Shown: positions 24,606 through 34,906 of the stretch, in pieces
Numbering within the stretch: position 1 is the first letter of the stretch
How the letters are laid out: each line of letters begins with the position of its first letter
Assembly: GCF_001423525.1 (NCBI RefSeq)
Contig: NZ_LMOI01000003.1
Span: 62,001 to 126,000, forward strand
Direction of reading: 5' to 3'
Source of the DNA: Arthrobacter sp. Leaf137
Lineage (GTDB): Bacteria > Actinomycetota > Actinomycetes > Actinomycetales > Micrococcaceae
Length of the DNA: 64,000 nucleotides
The notes under the pieces: model-generated
Seen by the model: only the letters and a program-made list of their open reading frames with translations
Database searches by the model: none
Told to the model about the DNA's origin: nothing
Position numbers and translations under genes: made by a program

Positions 24606-25535
24606 TCACCCTTTCCGCTCCGCCCGGTACGCGCTGGGACTCACCCCATGCAGGCGCCGGAACTGGCGGGAGAAGTAGAACTGGTCCTGCAGCCCGATCT
24701 CGCGGCCCACCTCGGCGATGGGCAGGTCAGTGGTGTCCAGCAGCAGCCGCGCCCGCGCCATCTTCAACGCCGTGTGGTGCGCCAGCACTCCCCCGCCCGT
24801 CGCCTCCCGGAACAGCTTGCTCAGGTACGACGACGACACCCCCACCAGCGCCGCAAGATCGGCCAGGCGGACCGAGCCGTCCACCCGGTCCTCCAAATAG
24901 TTCATCGCCTGCTGCAGTGGCGTCCCCTTCTCCGGCAGCCGGCGGTCGATGGCCAGGGCGGTCAGCAGCCGCCACGCCATCCCGGCAGTGGCCACCAGCC
25001 TGGCCGGCGACTGGTCCTTCTCCAGCACGCTGATGATCTCGTCCAGCATCGCCGTCAGCCGGTCCGCCGCCACCAGCGGAATAACCTGCGCACCCCGCAC
25101 GCCAGCTCCGTCCAGCAGGTCAGCCACATCGGCACCGCGCACATGGCACCACCAGATAGTCCACGGGTCGCCTTCCGCGGCACCGTACGCGTGGGCCTCA
25201 CCTCTTCCGCCGGGAAGCACGACGGCGGTGGCCGCACCCACGGCGGTCCGCACCCCGCCGGTTTCCACCCACCCCGTGCCCGCGACGCACAGGATCACAA
25301 TGGTTTCCGCCGCGCCGTCCGGCCGGTGCCGGCCGTGGTCGGCGGCTGCGGGAAAGACGCCGGCGTCGGTAACCACCAGGTGCCGGGTGATGGGACGGCT
25401 GAGGGCATCGCGGACCAGCGGCCGGGGCACCACCACCAGCCGCTGGTTCTGGAACCCGGTGGCGCGCGCCAACCCGTCCCCTTCCGTCACGGAATGTCCA
25501 TGATAGAACGGAAGCCCGGCAGCGGAACGGGACAC
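24606..25535 (-). CDS. AraC-family transcriptional regulator
   Basis: A 309-residue protein starting at GTG 25535. The N-terminal 180 residues form a cupin-like sugar-sensing domain (VVLPGGRGEAHAYG; PWTIWWCHVRG, the WxxHxxG pattern of arabinose-type AraC proteins). The C-terminal 100 residues hold two helix-turn-helix motifs: RLADLAALVGVSSSYLSKLF and PIAEVGREIGLQDQFYFSRQ, then FRRLHGVSPSAYR. It is the last gene of an operon with a glycosidase and a DUF5107 protein, starting 6 bases after the glycosidase stop, so it probably controls that operon in response to a sugar. Confidence 0.9.
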   Translation of the reverse strand: MSRSAAGLPFYHGHSVTEGDGLARATGFQNQRLVVVPRPLVRDALSRPITRHLVVTDAGVFPAAADHGRHRPDGAAETIVILCVAGTGWVETGGVRTAVGAATAVVLPGGRGEAHAYGAAEGDPWTIWWCHVRGADVADLLDGAGVRGAQVIPLVAADRLTAMLDEIISVLEKDQSPARLVATAGMAWRLLTALAIDRRLPEKGTPLQQAMNYLEDRVDGSVRLADLAALVGVSSSYLSKLFREATGGGVLAHHTALKMARARLLLDTTDLPIAEVGREIGLQDQFYFSRQFRRLHGVSPSAYRAERKG

Positions 25536-25541
25536 CGGAGC

Positions 25542-26891
25542 TCAGCTCACAGTAAAGCCGAGGATCAGATCGTTCATGCGCCGCTGCCACCCGGCGTCAG
25601 CCCACATGGGGTGGTGCGGGGCCGCGTTGGAACACGGCACCATCCCCCACACGCCGTGCGCCAGTGCCGTGCGGATGCCGTGCTCGGCCAGCTCCCGCCC
25701 CGCCGGCCCTTCCTCGAACCCGCCCTGCAGCGGTGTGTAGCCGATCCACCCCTCGCCCACCACCGCGGGCACGTCCTTCCACCGGGCCCACGCGGCGATA
25801 GCCACCACCCGCGATTCGATCTCGCGCCACATCACCTCCCGGTACGGCCGGTATTCCTTGTCCAGCCACGTGTCCCAGGCCGCGGGATCGATCCAGTCGT
25901 AGCCGTAGAACATCTGGTCCGTGACCACGGTGGCCCGGTACTTCCAGGACGCCAGCCGCCCGTACTCAGCAAACGAGGGAGCATCGGCCCGCAACAGCGA
26001 CCGCAGGGCAGCGTTGGGAAACCCGTCGGTCCCCTCGGACCGGATGTCGATCCGCTGCTGCAGGGCATCGAGTACCCCATAGCTGTAGACGTGAAACTGG
26101 GCGGCGCCCATGCCCTCGGGAACGGTGTGCATGGCCAGGTGCGGCGGCTTGCCGTAACTGGCCGTCACCAGCAGGTCCGGGTGCAGCTTCCGCAGCCGCT
26201 GCACCTGCTCCGTGCCGCCGTCGGCCAGCGCCGGGAGGATGGAGAAATCCACCTCGTTGTGCAGTTCCACCATGGCGATCCGCTCCCGGTGCCCGGCCCC
26301 GGACACGGCGCGGATCAGCCGGTCCCAGGCATCGGCCAGGACCCGGTACCGGCCGGCCAGCGGGACGGCGTCGATGGCCTCGAACCACTGCGGGGAGGCG
26401 GCGAACACCGTGGACTGCTGGTATTCCCAGCTGGCCAGGAGGATCACCAGCCCGTGGCGTTCCGCGGCGTCGAAAAGCGCGATGAGGCGCTCCCGCAGGT
26501 TCAGCCGGTACCCGCCGGGGGCGTCGTACCAGCGGGTGCCGCGGCCGTAGATCCCGCCGTCGGGCGCCGTGCCGAGCCCCCCGATCTCCAGGTCCTCCGC
26601 GAGCGCGTCCAGGCCGAGCCCGCCGAAAAGCAGCAGCGGTGCCGCGCAGATCCGGATGGCGTTGTATCCGAGCTCCGCCGCCCGCGCACACGCAGCGTCG
26701 AGGTCCGCGTACGGGCCGCCGTCCTCGGCGCGGGTGTACCAGGAAAAGTCCCAGAGGGTGATGGCCAGCCGGGGCGGAAGGTGCGACGGCGGCGCTCCCG
26801 TCAGGGAGCCCGTGTCACCTTCCACGGTTCCGGACCCCAGGTAGCGGGGTTTTTCACTCCCGGAGGTTTCAGTCCCCAGGTTTTCGGTCAC
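25542..26891 (-). CDS. Cellulase-like (TIM-barrel) glycoside hydrolase
   Basis: A 449-residue protein with no signal peptide, so it is cytoplasmic. The barrel begins near residue 40 (LAITLWDFSWYTR). MVELHNEVDF places a candidate acid/base Glu at residue 213, and VVGEGWIGYT gives a candidate nucleophile Glu at 380, as in clan GH-A enzymes. The sequence resembles the uncharacterised cellulase-like family rather than a named GH family. The start overlaps the stop of the DUF5107 gene (ATGA). An intracellular glycosidase acting on an imported oligosaccharide or glycoside is the most likely role. Confidence 0.78.
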   Translation of the reverse strand: MTENLGTETSGSEKPRYLGSGTVEGDTGSLTGAPPSHLPPRLAITLWDFSWYTRAEDGGPYADLDAACARAAELGYNAIRICAAPLLLFGGLGLDALAEDLEIGGLGTAPDGGIYGRGTRWYDAPGGYRLNLRERLIALFDAAERHGLVILLASWEYQQSTVFAASPQWFEAIDAVPLAGRYRVLADAWDRLIRAVSGAGHRERIAMVELHNEVDFSILPALADGGTEQVQRLRKLHPDLLVTASYGKPPHLAMHTVPEGMGAAQFHVYSYGVLDALQQRIDIRSEGTDGFPNAALRSLLRADAPSFAEYGRLASWKYRATVVTDQMFYGYDWIDPAAWDTWLDKEYRPYREVMWREIESRVVAIAAWARWKDVPAVVGEGWIGYTPLQGGFEEGPAGRELAEHGIRTALAHGVWGMVPCSNAAPHHPMWADAGWQRRMNDLILGFTVS

Positions 26892-29800
26892 AGTGCTGCC
26901 CCCTCTTTCGTGCCGGCATGCGCGGCCAGCAGGCGCCCCTGACCGGCCAGCTGCCGGAGGTGCGCGGCTGCTGCGGCCCGGGAAGCTGCGGTATCAGTGT
27001 TAAAGAGGAGCAGCTCAGGCAGCGATGTCGCGAAATAGTCCGGCGCAGCGGGAGCGGAGTCCAGTTCATCAGCCCGGGCCTCCAGCTGCCGCCAGACGTC
27101 CTCGCCGCCGTCCGGCAATCCCAGCCGCACGAAGGCGATGCCCCGCCAGTAATCCGCCGAGCCTGCCGGACGCCGGTCCACCGCCAAGGGTCCGCCCGCC
27201 AGAAGGGCACGGTTCCACGCCTCCGCCGCGGCAGCAGCGTCGCCGGCAAGGTCCAGCGCGTCTCCCAAGGCCACGAACCGCTCAGCCATGCTGTCCGCGG
27301 GATGCCGGCCCTCGCCCAGGTTCGCCGGGGCCTCGATGCCGTCCCGCAGCAACGCTGCGGCCGCCGTCGGGCCCTCCGCCATCAGGACCCGGGCATGCCG
27401 GACCGCGGCCCGGTCGTAGGCCGCAAGCGCCAGGCCCTCACCGCCTTCGAAGGGCTGGAAACTGCGGGACGCCAGGAGCGCCAGCGCGTCCTCCGCCCGC
27501 CCGGCATCGGTCAGCAGGTTGGCGTAGAGGATGGCGAGGTCGTCCCGGTCCAGGACGGCGGGCCCGTGCTGCTCTATGGCGGTGATCCGCTCCCCGGCCG
27601 GCAGCCCGCGGACCTCCGCGAGGACGGCACGCTCGAACACCAGCCGGGCATCGCCTGGGGCCAGTTCCAGGGCGCGGCGGAAGTACCGGTCAGCCGTGCC
27701 GGGGTCCCCGCCCGTATTCACCGTGGCAAGGGCGGCATTCCGCCACACCACGGGATCCTGCGAACCGTGCGCCATGGCCTTCTCCAGGTACGCCAGGGCG
27801 TCCGTGGTCCTCCCTGCGTCCAGCAGCCAGCACCCCAGCAGCCCGTGGGCAACCCTGTCCTTGGGATCGGCCTCGAGCGCCCGGTGCAGCGCGTCGAAGT
27901 CGTCCAGCCCGTAGGGGAACGCGTACGTGGTATCCGCGCGCCTTGCCCTGGCACGCTCCGCGGCGGCGGCCTCCGGGTCCAGCATTTCCTCGAGCCAGCT
28001 GGCCCGCATGTAATGCCGCAGCGGGCCGGGGTTGCCGAAGGCCGGGTGGGCATCTGCGGGTTCCGCGCCGGGGGTCAGATCAAGGGCACGCTGCCACTGC
28101 CCCGCCCGCGCCAGCCAGCAGGCCACCGCCAGGCCGGTCTTCGGATCCGCAACATTCAGTGTTCCGGCCAGGGCCCGCGCCACCGGATCCAGGGGATCGG
28201 CCCCCAGGATGTCCGCCAGCAGCGCGGTGCTTTCCCTCCGGCGCCCCAGCCGTTCCAGTGCGAGGTAGCTCAGGTGCCCGGCCTCCGGGCTGGTTGCCTC
28301 TGTCGCAAGCGCCAAAGCCGCCCGGCGGAGTGCTTCCGCCGCGTCACCGGACCGGAGGGCCAGCCGGGCGAGGGCCAGGTGCGCCGGGTGGGCCCATGCC
28401 CTGTCCCAGGCAGCCTTTCCGAAGCGTTCCCGGGCTTCCTCCAGATGCCCGGTCCGCTCCAAGACCAGGCCCAGCCGGTAGCTCGCTTCCCCGCTGGGCG
28501 GGTTCAGGTTCCGCCGGGTCAGCCGGGCCAGGGCGTTCTCCAGCAGGTCCCGGGCCTGGGCATAGTGCCCAGTGCGGTACTCCGCGGCCGCGAGCGCGGT
28601 GGAGGCGCGGGAGTCCAGCGGATCCCGGCGCAGCATCTCCTCGAAATACGGAAGAGGTGACCGGGTTGGGTGCCGGTTCTGTGCCAGGTGCGTTCCGGTG
28701 ATGAACAACTCGTCCATGCTGTCCATGTCCTGCGGCTGCGCCGGTTCGGTGGCGGCCCACGGTTCGGGGTTCTCCGCGGGGTGCCGAAGGGTCCACGAGA
28801 TCAGTTCCGTGGTCCCGTCCACGACCCGCATCGTCAGGTCGGTGCCGGCGGCGGGCACGGGCAGATGAAGCGTGGCGGTAAACGGATGGGCGGGCGAGAG
28901 GACCGCGGCCCAGGTGTGGAGCGTCACGTCCCCGAGCCTGAGCTCAATCCGCGCGTCCCGGCGTGCGGTGGCGGAGACGCCCACGGTGACGGTGCGGCCC
29001 GCGTCATCCAGGGAAAGCGCGACGGCGGCGTCCAGGTTCGCCTGCTGCGCCGGGCCCATCTGCCGGATGGGGTACCAGTACTGGCTGAAGGTGCGCGTCT
29101 CACCCGGGGCGAGGTAACTGAAATCGGGCTGGTTGTCCGTGAAGACGCCGGCCATCAGCTCCACGTACGGGCCGTCGTCGTCCGTAAGATGCCGATCCCA
29201 GGCGGTGCCCACCGGGCCGGTCCCCCACGTCCACTGCTTCTTGCCCGGGGCAATGCTCCGGTCCGCCCAATGGACGAACCCGGCCCCGGCGGCATGGTCG
29301 TACCCGCCGAAGAAGCTGTCCTTCGTGTCCGTGACCATGTAGGAGGTGGGGACCGGGATGTTGGCGTAGAAGTCGAGCCGGTCCGCATCCGGCCGGTCCG
29401 TATCGCCGGCGCCTGATGCTGCGAGCGCAGGGTAATCCACGCCGTAGTACGGCCGGTCCGCGCGCGGGAAGGCGGTGACGGCGCGGCGGGCATGGTCCGC
29501 CACGTGGGTGACGTCCGTGGGGAAGAAGGACTGGTACTTGTCGTGCACCCGGGCCGCGACGTTGGCCCACCAGAGGAAGGTCTGCGGCTCGTCGGTCCGG
29601 TTGTGGAGCCGGGCCTCCACCTCGATGAGCGAACTGCCCGGAGTGAGCCGGACACCGTGGGTGCCGCGCATCCGCTGGAGCGGGTCCAGGTCGCTGTGCC
29701 ACACGGTGACGCTGCCGTTCCCAAACCGTTCCACGGCGGTGTCCACGGGGAGGAAGGTGGCCGGCCGGTGGTGCTGGGGCCAGTTGAACTCCACCCCGCC

Positions 29801-30208
29801 GGAGATCCACGGCCCGGCGAGGCCCACCAGTCCGGGCTTGATGACGTTGTTGCGGTAGAAGAAGTCGTACCCGGCGGTCTTGTCATACCCGATGTGGATG
29901 CGGCCGCCGATCTCCGGGAGGAGCATCAGGCGGACATGCTCGTTTTCCAGGTGGATGGCCTGCCACAGCCGGGGTTCCTTGTCCGCCACGATGCTGTCGA
30001 TGAACGGTACCGGGTACACCTTGCCGCTGGAGCCCTGGTACACCCGCCGGTCCAGGAACAGCGGGTACCGGTCGGGCTTACCCGGCGCGTAGGTGTCGAT
30101 CAGCACCGGTTCGCTCCAGCAGGCCACACCGCCCGCGTCCAGGATGTCCTGCTGATCCCGCGGGGCATCGGGCAGGGCAATCGTGCTCTTCGCGTCATTC
30201 GTCACCAC
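26888..30208 (-). CDS. DUF5107 and TPR-repeat protein
   Basis: A 1106-residue protein, no signal peptide. The first 400 residues match DUF5107, a mutarotase-like beta-sandwich (LMLLPEIGGRIHIGYDKTAGYDFFY; GPWISGGVEFNWPQHHRP; FGGYDHAAGAGFVHWADRS). From about residue 520 on it is built of TPR-like helix pairs (AEYRTGHYAQARDLLENAL; GKAAWDRAWAHPAHLALARL; AYLEKAMAHGSQ). DUF5107-TPR proteins lie in carbohydrate loci of many bacteria and are thought to act on sugars, but the reaction is not known to me. It is the first gene of the operon with the glycosidase and the AraC regulator. Confidence 0.82.
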   Translation of the reverse strand: MVTNDAKSTIALPDAPRDQQDILDAGGVACWSEPVLIDTYAPGKPDRYPLFLDRRVYQGSSGKVYPVPFIDSIVADKEPRLWQAIHLENEHVRLMLLPEIGGRIHIGYDKTAGYDFFYRNNVIKPGLVGLAGPWISGGVEFNWPQHHRPATFLPVDTAVERFGNGSVTVWHSDLDPLQRMRGTHGVRLTPGSSLIEVEARLHNRTDEPQTFLWWANVAARVHDKYQSFFPTDVTHVADHARRAVTAFPRADRPYYGVDYPALAASGAGDTDRPDADRLDFYANIPVPTSYMVTDTKDSFFGGYDHAAGAGFVHWADRSIAPGKKQWTWGTGPVGTAWDRHLTDDDGPYVELMAGVFTDNQPDFSYLAPGETRTFSQYWYPIRQMGPAQQANLDAAVALSLDDAGRTVTVGVSATARRDARIELRLGDVTLHTWAAVLSPAHPFTATLHLPVPAAGTDLTMRVVDGTTELISWTLRHPAENPEPWAATEPAQPQDMDSMDELFITGTHLAQNRHPTRSPLPYFEEMLRRDPLDSRASTALAAAEYRTGHYAQARDLLENALARLTRRNLNPPSGEASYRLGLVLERTGHLEEARERFGKAAWDRAWAHPAHLALARLALRSGDAAEALRRAALALATEATSPEAGHLSYLALERLGRRRESTALLADILGADPLDPVARALAGTLNVADPKTGLAVACWLARAGQWQRALDLTPGAEPADAHPAFGNPGPLRHYMRASWLEEMLDPEAAAAERARARRADTTYAFPYGLDDFDALHRALEADPKDRVAHGLLGCWLLDAGRTTDALAYLEKAMAHGSQDPVVWRNAALATVNTGGDPGTADRYFRRALELAPGDARLVFERAVLAEVRGLPAGERITAIEQHGPAVLDRDDLAILYANLLTDAGRAEDALALLASRSFQPFEGGEGLALAAYDRAAVRHARVLMAEGPTAAAALLRDGIEAPANLGEGRHPADSMAERFVALGDALDLAGDAAAAAEAWNRALLAGGPLAVDRRPAGSADYWRGIAFVRLGLPDGGEDVWRQLEARADELDSAPAAPDYFATSLPELLLFNTDTAASRAAAAAHLRQLAGQGRLLAAHAGTKEGAAL

Positions 30209-30276
30209 TACAGGCTATGAAGGGCGGCCACGCTTTCCCATGGCTTAAAGAAGCGCGAATATGGACGATCGTGCAC

Positions 30277-31128
30277 TCAGTGGTGCAGGTTCATCCGCTG
30301 CAGGACGGTTGCGGAAATTTCCTCCACGGACATCGAGGCGGAGTTCACGAACGGAATCGAATTCACCCGGTACATGTCCTCGGCGTTGCGCAGCTCGAAG
30401 GAGCACTGGTTCAGCGAGGCGTAGTTGCTGCCGGGGCGGCGCTCCTGGCGGATCTGGCTCAGCCGCACCGGCAGGGACGTCAGCCCAAAGCACTTCTTCG
30501 CGAACGGCAGCAGGGGTTTGGGCAGCGACAGGCTTTCGAAGTCTTCCTCCACGAGCGGAAAATTGGCCGCGAGGATGCCGTGCTGCAGCGCCAGGTACAT
30601 GGTGGTGGGCGTCTTGCCGCAGCGCGACGGGGCGATGAGGATCAGCTCGGCGCGTTCCAGCGCACGGAGCGACTGCCCGTCGTCGTGCTCTATGGCGTAC
30701 TCGACGGCGGCCATGCGCGACTGGTAGCGCACGGCGTCGCCCACGCCGTGGGCCTGGCCGGGCTGGCCGCTGGCGGAGGCGTGCAGGGCCTGCTCCAGTT
30801 GGCCGAGATGCGTCCCGATCAGGTCGAAGAAATGCCCGTGGCTGCGGGCCAGGACGGCGCGGACGTCAAGGCTCACCGTGGTGGAAAAGACCAGGGGCCG
30901 GGGGCCGGCGGCGGCCATCTGGTCGATGACTGCCACCACCTCCTGCGCCTGCTCCACCGTGGTGATGAACGGGACGGTGCGGCGTTCCAGGTGCTGGGCG
31001 GGAAACTGCGTGAGCAGGGTGTTGCCCAGCGTCTCGGCGGTGATGCCGGTGCTGTCCGAAAGGAAGAACACCGTGGGGGCGGACGTGCTGCCCGCCCCCA
31101 CGACGTCCCGCCATGGGGCGTCAGGCAC
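30277..31128 (-). CDS. ppsR: Pyruvate, water dikinase regulatory protein (PSRP family)
   Basis: A 283-residue protein of the DUF299 family: FFLSDSTGITAETLGNTLL at the N-terminus, and ILIAPSRCGKTPTTMYLAL, the P-loop-like GxxxxGKT with the regulatory kinase site. PSRP is an ADP-dependent kinase and Pi-dependent pyrophosphorylase acting on the Thr next to the catalytic His of PEP synthase. The GTG start at 31128 directly follows the ppsA stop codon, so the enzyme and its regulator are tightly coupled. Confidence 0.92.
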   Translation of the reverse strand: MPDAPWRDVVGAGSTSAPTVFFLSDSTGITAETLGNTLLTQFPAQHLERRTVPFITTVEQAQEVVAVIDQMAAAGPRPLVFSTTVSLDVRAVLARSHGHFFDLIGTHLGQLEQALHASASGQPGQAHGVGDAVRYQSRMAAVEYAIEHDDGQSLRALERAELILIAPSRCGKTPTTMYLALQHGILAANFPLVEEDFESLSLPKPLLPFAKKCFGLTSLPVRLSQIRQERRPGSNYASLNQCSFELRNAEDMYRVNSIPFVNSASMSVEEISATVLQRMNLHH

Positions 31129-33531
31129 TTAGACCGCTGTGTGGTTGCTGGTGCGGGCCAGGCGCAGCCAGGTTTCGGTCACGGCGTCCGGGTTCAGCGA
31201 AATGGAGCTGATGCCCTGGGCCAGCAGCCACTCGGCGAAGTCCGGGTGGTCGCTGGGACCCTGGCCGCAGATGCCCACGTACCGGCCCTTGGCGCGGCAG
31301 GCGGAGATGGCCATCTCCAGGAGCTTGGTGACCGCCGGGTTCCGCTCATCGAAGCCTTCGGCCACCAGGGCCGAGTCACGGTCCAGGCCCAGGGTGAGCT
31401 GGGTCAGGTCGTTGGAGCCGATGGAGAATCCGTCAAAGTACTCCAGAAACTCGTCGGCGAGCAGGGCGTTGGCCGGGAGCTCGCACATCATCACGATTTC
31501 CAGGCCATTCTCGCCCCGGGTCAGCCCGTTGGCGGCGAGCAGTTCGGTCACTCCACGGGCCTCGGCCAGGGTGCGCACGAACGGGACCATGATCTTGATG
31601 TTGGTCAGGCCCATCTCGTTGCGGACGAACTTCAGGGCTTCGCATTCCAGCTCGAAGGCCTGCCGGAACGAGTCCGAAAGGTACCGGGACGCGCCGCGGT
31701 AGCCGATCATCGGGTTTTCCTCGGACGGCTCGAACGCGGGGCCGCCCAGCAGGTTGGCGTACTCGTTGGACTTGAAGTCCGAGAGCCGGATGATCACCGG
31801 TTCCGGAGCGAAGGCCGCGGCGATCGTGGAGATGCCTTCGGCCAGGCGCCGCACGTAGTAGTCCCGCGGGCCGTCGTAGGCTGCGGTTTTCTCGCGGATC
31901 TGCCGGACGGTGAAGTCCGAGAGCGACGCCGGGCGTTCGATCTCGCCGGCCACGGCCAGCAGGGCGTTGGGGTGGATGCCGATCTGCCGGTTGATGATGA
32001 ACTCCAGGCGGGCCAGGCCAACACCGTGGTTGGGCAGCTTAGAGAAGCTGAAGGCCTGCTCCGGGGTGCCCACGTTCATCATGATCTTGACCGGGGCCTC
32101 CGGCATGGTGTCCAGGCTGGTTTCCTGCAAGGTGTAGTCCAGCAGCCCCTCGTAGACGAAGCCCGCCTCGCCTTCGGCGCAGGACACAGTGACCGGGGTT
32201 CCGTCCTTGAGGACCTGGGACGCCTTGCCGGTACCCACGACGGCGGGGATGCCCAGTTCGCGGGCGATGATGGCCGCGTGGCAGGTGCGTCCGCCGCGGT
32301 CGGTGACGATGGCGGCAGCCTTCTTCATGATCGGTTCCCAGTCCGGGTCCGTCATGTTCGCCACCAGGACGTCGCCGGCCTGGAAGGAGGCCATCTGGTC
32401 GATGGAGGTCAGCACCCGCACCTGGCCGGCGCCGATGCGCTGGCCGATGGCGCGGCCTTCCGCCAGGACGGCGGATCGCTCGCTGAGGGTGTAGCGGGAG
32501 ATGGTGCCGGAGGCCTTGCGGGACTCCACGGTCTCGGGGCGGGCCTGCAGGATGTACAGTTCACCGTCCACGCCGTCCTTGCCCCATTCGATGTCCATGG
32601 GACGGCCGTAGTGCGCCTCGATGGCCAGGGCGTGGCGGGCCAGTTCCTGGACCTCGTCATCGGTCAGGCTGAAGCGGCGGCGCAGGTCCGTCGGCACGGG
32701 CACGAAGTCCACGGTCCGGCCCACTTCGTCGGAGTCGGTGTAGATCATCTGGACGGCTTTTTCGCCGAGGCCGCGCTTGAGGACGGCGGGCCGCCCGGCT
32801 GCCAGGGCAGGCTTGTGGACGTAGAACTCGTCCGGGTTCACGGCGCCCTGGACCACGGCTTCGCCGAGGCCGTAGGACGAGGTGATGAACACGGCGTCGT
32901 TGAAGCCCGATTCGGTGTCCATCGTGAACATCACGCCGGAAGCGCCGACGTCGGAACGGACCATCCGCTGGATGCCCGCCGAGAGCGCCACCTCGGAGTG
33001 GGTGAAGCCGTGGTGCACGCGGTAGGCGATGGCGCGGTCGTTGTAGAGCGAGGCGAAGACGTCCTTGATGGCGAGCAGGACGTTGTCCACGCCGCGGATG
33101 TTCAGGAAGGTCTCCTGCTGCCCCGCGAATGAGGCGTCGGGCAGGTCCTCGGCCGTGGCGCTGGAGCGGACCGCCCAGGACACGTCGGCGCCGTGGCTGC
33201 CGGTGAGGCGCTCATAGGCGGAGCGGATCTGCTCTTCGAAACCGTCCGGGTACGGGGTTTCGCGGATCAGGTCCCGGATCTGCTTCCCGGCCACCGTCAA
33301 AGCGGCCACGTCGCCGCTGTCCAGGTCTTCGAGGATGCTTTCAATCCGGGCATCGAGGCCCGTCCCGGCAAGGAATCTTCTGTAGGCGTCGGCTGTGGTG
33401 GCGAAACCGTCCGGTACTTTTACCCCTGCCGAGGCAAGGTTCCGGACCATTTCTCCGAGCGAGGCGTTCTTGCCGCCGACCTGGTCGAGGTCGGACAGGC
33501 CGAGGTCTGAAAACCAGAGAACGTCAGTCAT
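31129..33531 (-). CDS. ppsA: Phosphoenolpyruvate synthase (pyruvate, water dikinase)
   Basis: An 800-residue enzyme; GGAGGG precedes ATG 33531. The N-terminal ATP-grasp domain starts [15 protein letters not shown]. The swivelling phosphohistidine domain has [21 protein letters not shown], with the catalytic His and the Thr that PpsR modifies two residues before it. The C-terminal PEP-binding barrel ends with [27 protein letters not shown] and [14 protein letters not shown]. It makes PEP from pyruvate and ATP for gluconeogenesis, and fits growth on tartrate and other organic acids encoded on both sides. Confidence 0.95.
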   Translation of the reverse strand: MTDVLWFSDLGLSDLDQVGGKNASLGEMVRNLASAGVKVPDGFATTADAYRRFLAGTGLDARIESILEDLDSGDVAALTVAGKQIRDLIRETPYPDGFEEQIRSAYERLTGSHGADVSWAVRSSATAEDLPDASFAGQQETFLNIRGVDNVLLAIKDVFASLYNDRAIAYRVHHGFTHSEVALSAGIQRMVRSDVGASGVMFTMDTESGFNDAVFITSSYGLGEAVVQGAVNPDEFYVHKPALAAGRPAVLKRGLGEKAVQMIYTDSDEVGRTVDFVPVPTDLRRRFSLTDDEVQELARHALAIEAHYGRPMDIEWGKDGVDGELYILQARPETVESRKASGTISRYTLSERSAVLAEGRAIGQRIGAGQVRVLTSIDQMASFQAGDVLVANMTDPDWEPIMKKAAAIVTDRGGRTCHAAIIARELGIPAVVGTGKASQVLKDGTPVTVSCAEGEAGFVYEGLLDYTLQETSLDTMPEAPVKIMMNVGTPEQAFSFSKLPNHGVGLARLEFIINRQIGIHPNALLAVAGEIERPASLSDFTVRQIREKTAAYDGPRDYYVRRLAEGISTIAAAFAPEPVIIRLSDFKSNEYANLLGGPAFEPSEENPMIGYRGASRYLSDSFRQAFELECEALKFVRNEMGLTNIKIMVPFVRTLAEARGVTELLAANGLTRGENGLEIVMMCELPANALLADEFLEYFDGFSIGSNDLTQLTLGLDRDSALVAEGFDERNPAVTKLLEMAISACRAKGRYVGICGQGPSDHPDFAEWLLAQGISSISLNPDAVTETWLRLARTSNHTAV

Positions 33532-33797
33532 AGGTGGTGTCCCTCCATTGGGCACGCGCTGACAAGCGCTGAGAAAAAGATGTGATGCAAGGTTTGTCAG
33601 GAGTGCGCCAAAGAAGCAAACGGATGTGACCCATGCAACACCGGCGGAACGTAATGAAGGGTCACCCAGGAGGCCGCTGCGGTACGTGCATACGGTTCCT
33701 GATACATTTCCGGATCCATTTTGACGGTTGGGGGTTCCGTCGATGACAAAGATTCTGTCAACGATCGTTCGCTTTCCCGTTGGGTGCTGCCGGGGCG

Positions 33798-34868
33798 TTA
33801 CAGGGCCGCGGCCACGGCTTTGCCCAGTTGCGTTGTGGTTGCCTTTCCGCCCATGTCGGGCGTGAGGGATTCGGGCCCTCGAGCGAGAACGGTTTCCATG
33901 GCGTTGGTGATGGCGGCCGCGGCTTCAGGTTCTCCGAGGTGGTCCAGCATCATCGCAGCGCACCAGATCTGGCCGACCGGGTTGGCGATGCCTTTCCCCG
34001 CGATGTCCGGGGCGGAGCCGTGCACCGGTTCGAAGAGACTGGGAAACTTGCGTTCAGGGTTGATGTTGCCGCTCGGTGCGATGCCGATGGTGCCGGTGCA
34101 TGCGGGACCGAGGTCGGAAAGAATGTCCCCGAAGAGGTTGCTGGCGACGACGACGTCGAACCAGTCGGGATGCATGACGAAGTTAGCCGCGAGGATATCG
34201 ATGTGGTACTTGTCCACATCGACCCCGGGATAGGCAGCCGACATGGCCTGCACGCGGTCGTCCCAGTAGGGCATGGTGATGGAGATGCCGTTGCTCTTGG
34301 TCGCGGAGGTGAGGTGCTTCTTGGGGCGGCTCTGGGCCAGGTCGAATGCGTATTTGAGGATGCGGTCCACTCCGGTGCGGGTCATGACGGTTTCCTGGAC
34401 CACGGTTTCGCGGTCGGTGCCTTCGAAGATCTTTCCCCCGATGCTGGAGTATTCGCCCTCAGTGTTTTCGCGCACCACGTAGAAGTCGACGTCCCCGGGA
34501 ACCCTGCCGGCCAGGGGGCTGGGCACTCCGGGCAGGAGCTTTACGGGTCGGAGGCTGACGTACTGGTCGAAGTGGCGGCGGAACTGCAACAGGCTTCCCC
34601 AGAGTGATACGTGGTCGGGGACCACCTCGGGCCACCCCACGGCGCCGAAGAAGATGGCATCGAACCGGTTCAACTGGTCAAACCATCCCTCAGGGAGCAT
34701 TCTTCCGTGCCGGGTGTAGTAGTCGGCCGAGGCGTAGTCGAAGTGCTCGTACTCCAAGGTGACGTCGAAGGCCGCGGCTGCAGCGTCCAGGACCCGCAAA
34801 CCTTCAGGCACGACTTCGGTACCGATTCCGTCTCCGGGAATGACTGCGATGCGGTGGGTATTCGGCAT
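33798..34868 (-). CDS. Tartrate dehydrogenase (TtuC-like), second copy
   Basis: A 356-residue NAD-dependent dehydrogenase. ATG 34868 is preferred over 34889 because AAGGA lies upstream and the product then begins [20 protein letters not shown], as in its homologues. Also seen: [45 protein letters not shown] (catalytic Lys), [17 protein letters not shown] (metal Asp residues) and [15 protein letters not shown]. It oxidises tartrate and/or D-malate. It lies 38 bases after the hydroxyacid dehydrogenase gene and probably shares its transcript. It is clearly distinct in sequence from the 13.7-kb copy. Confidence 0.88.
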   Translation of the reverse strand: MPNTHRIAVIPGDGIGTEVVPEGLRVLDAAAAAFDVTLEYEHFDYASADYYTRHGRMLPEGWFDQLNRFDAIFFGAVGWPEVVPDHVSLWGSLLQFRRHFDQYVSLRPVKLLPGVPSPLAGRVPGDVDFYVVRENTEGEYSSIGGKIFEGTDRETVVQETVMTRTGVDRILKYAFDLAQSRPKKHLTSATKSNGISITMPYWDDRVQAMSAAYPGVDVDKYHIDILAANFVMHPDWFDVVVASNLFGDILSDLGPACTGTIGIAPSGNINPERKFPSLFEPVHGSAPDIAGKGIANPVGQIWCAAMMLDHLGEPEAAAAITNAMETVLARGPESLTPDMGGKATTTQLGKAVAAAL

Positions 34869-34906
34869 CAGTGGGCCGTCCTTCGTCATTTGGTGGTAAT
34901 TCGTGG

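Noticed and set aside
24432..26942. 836-codon plus-strand open frame
   Set aside because: Shadow of the AraC and glycosidase genes; low-complexity Pro/Arg/Gly translation with no domain.
30217..33132. 971-codon plus-strand open frame
   Set aside because: It is the antisense shadow of ppsR and ppsA, whose minus-strand products match families along their full length. Its translation is a His/Gly/Arg-rich high-GC artefact.
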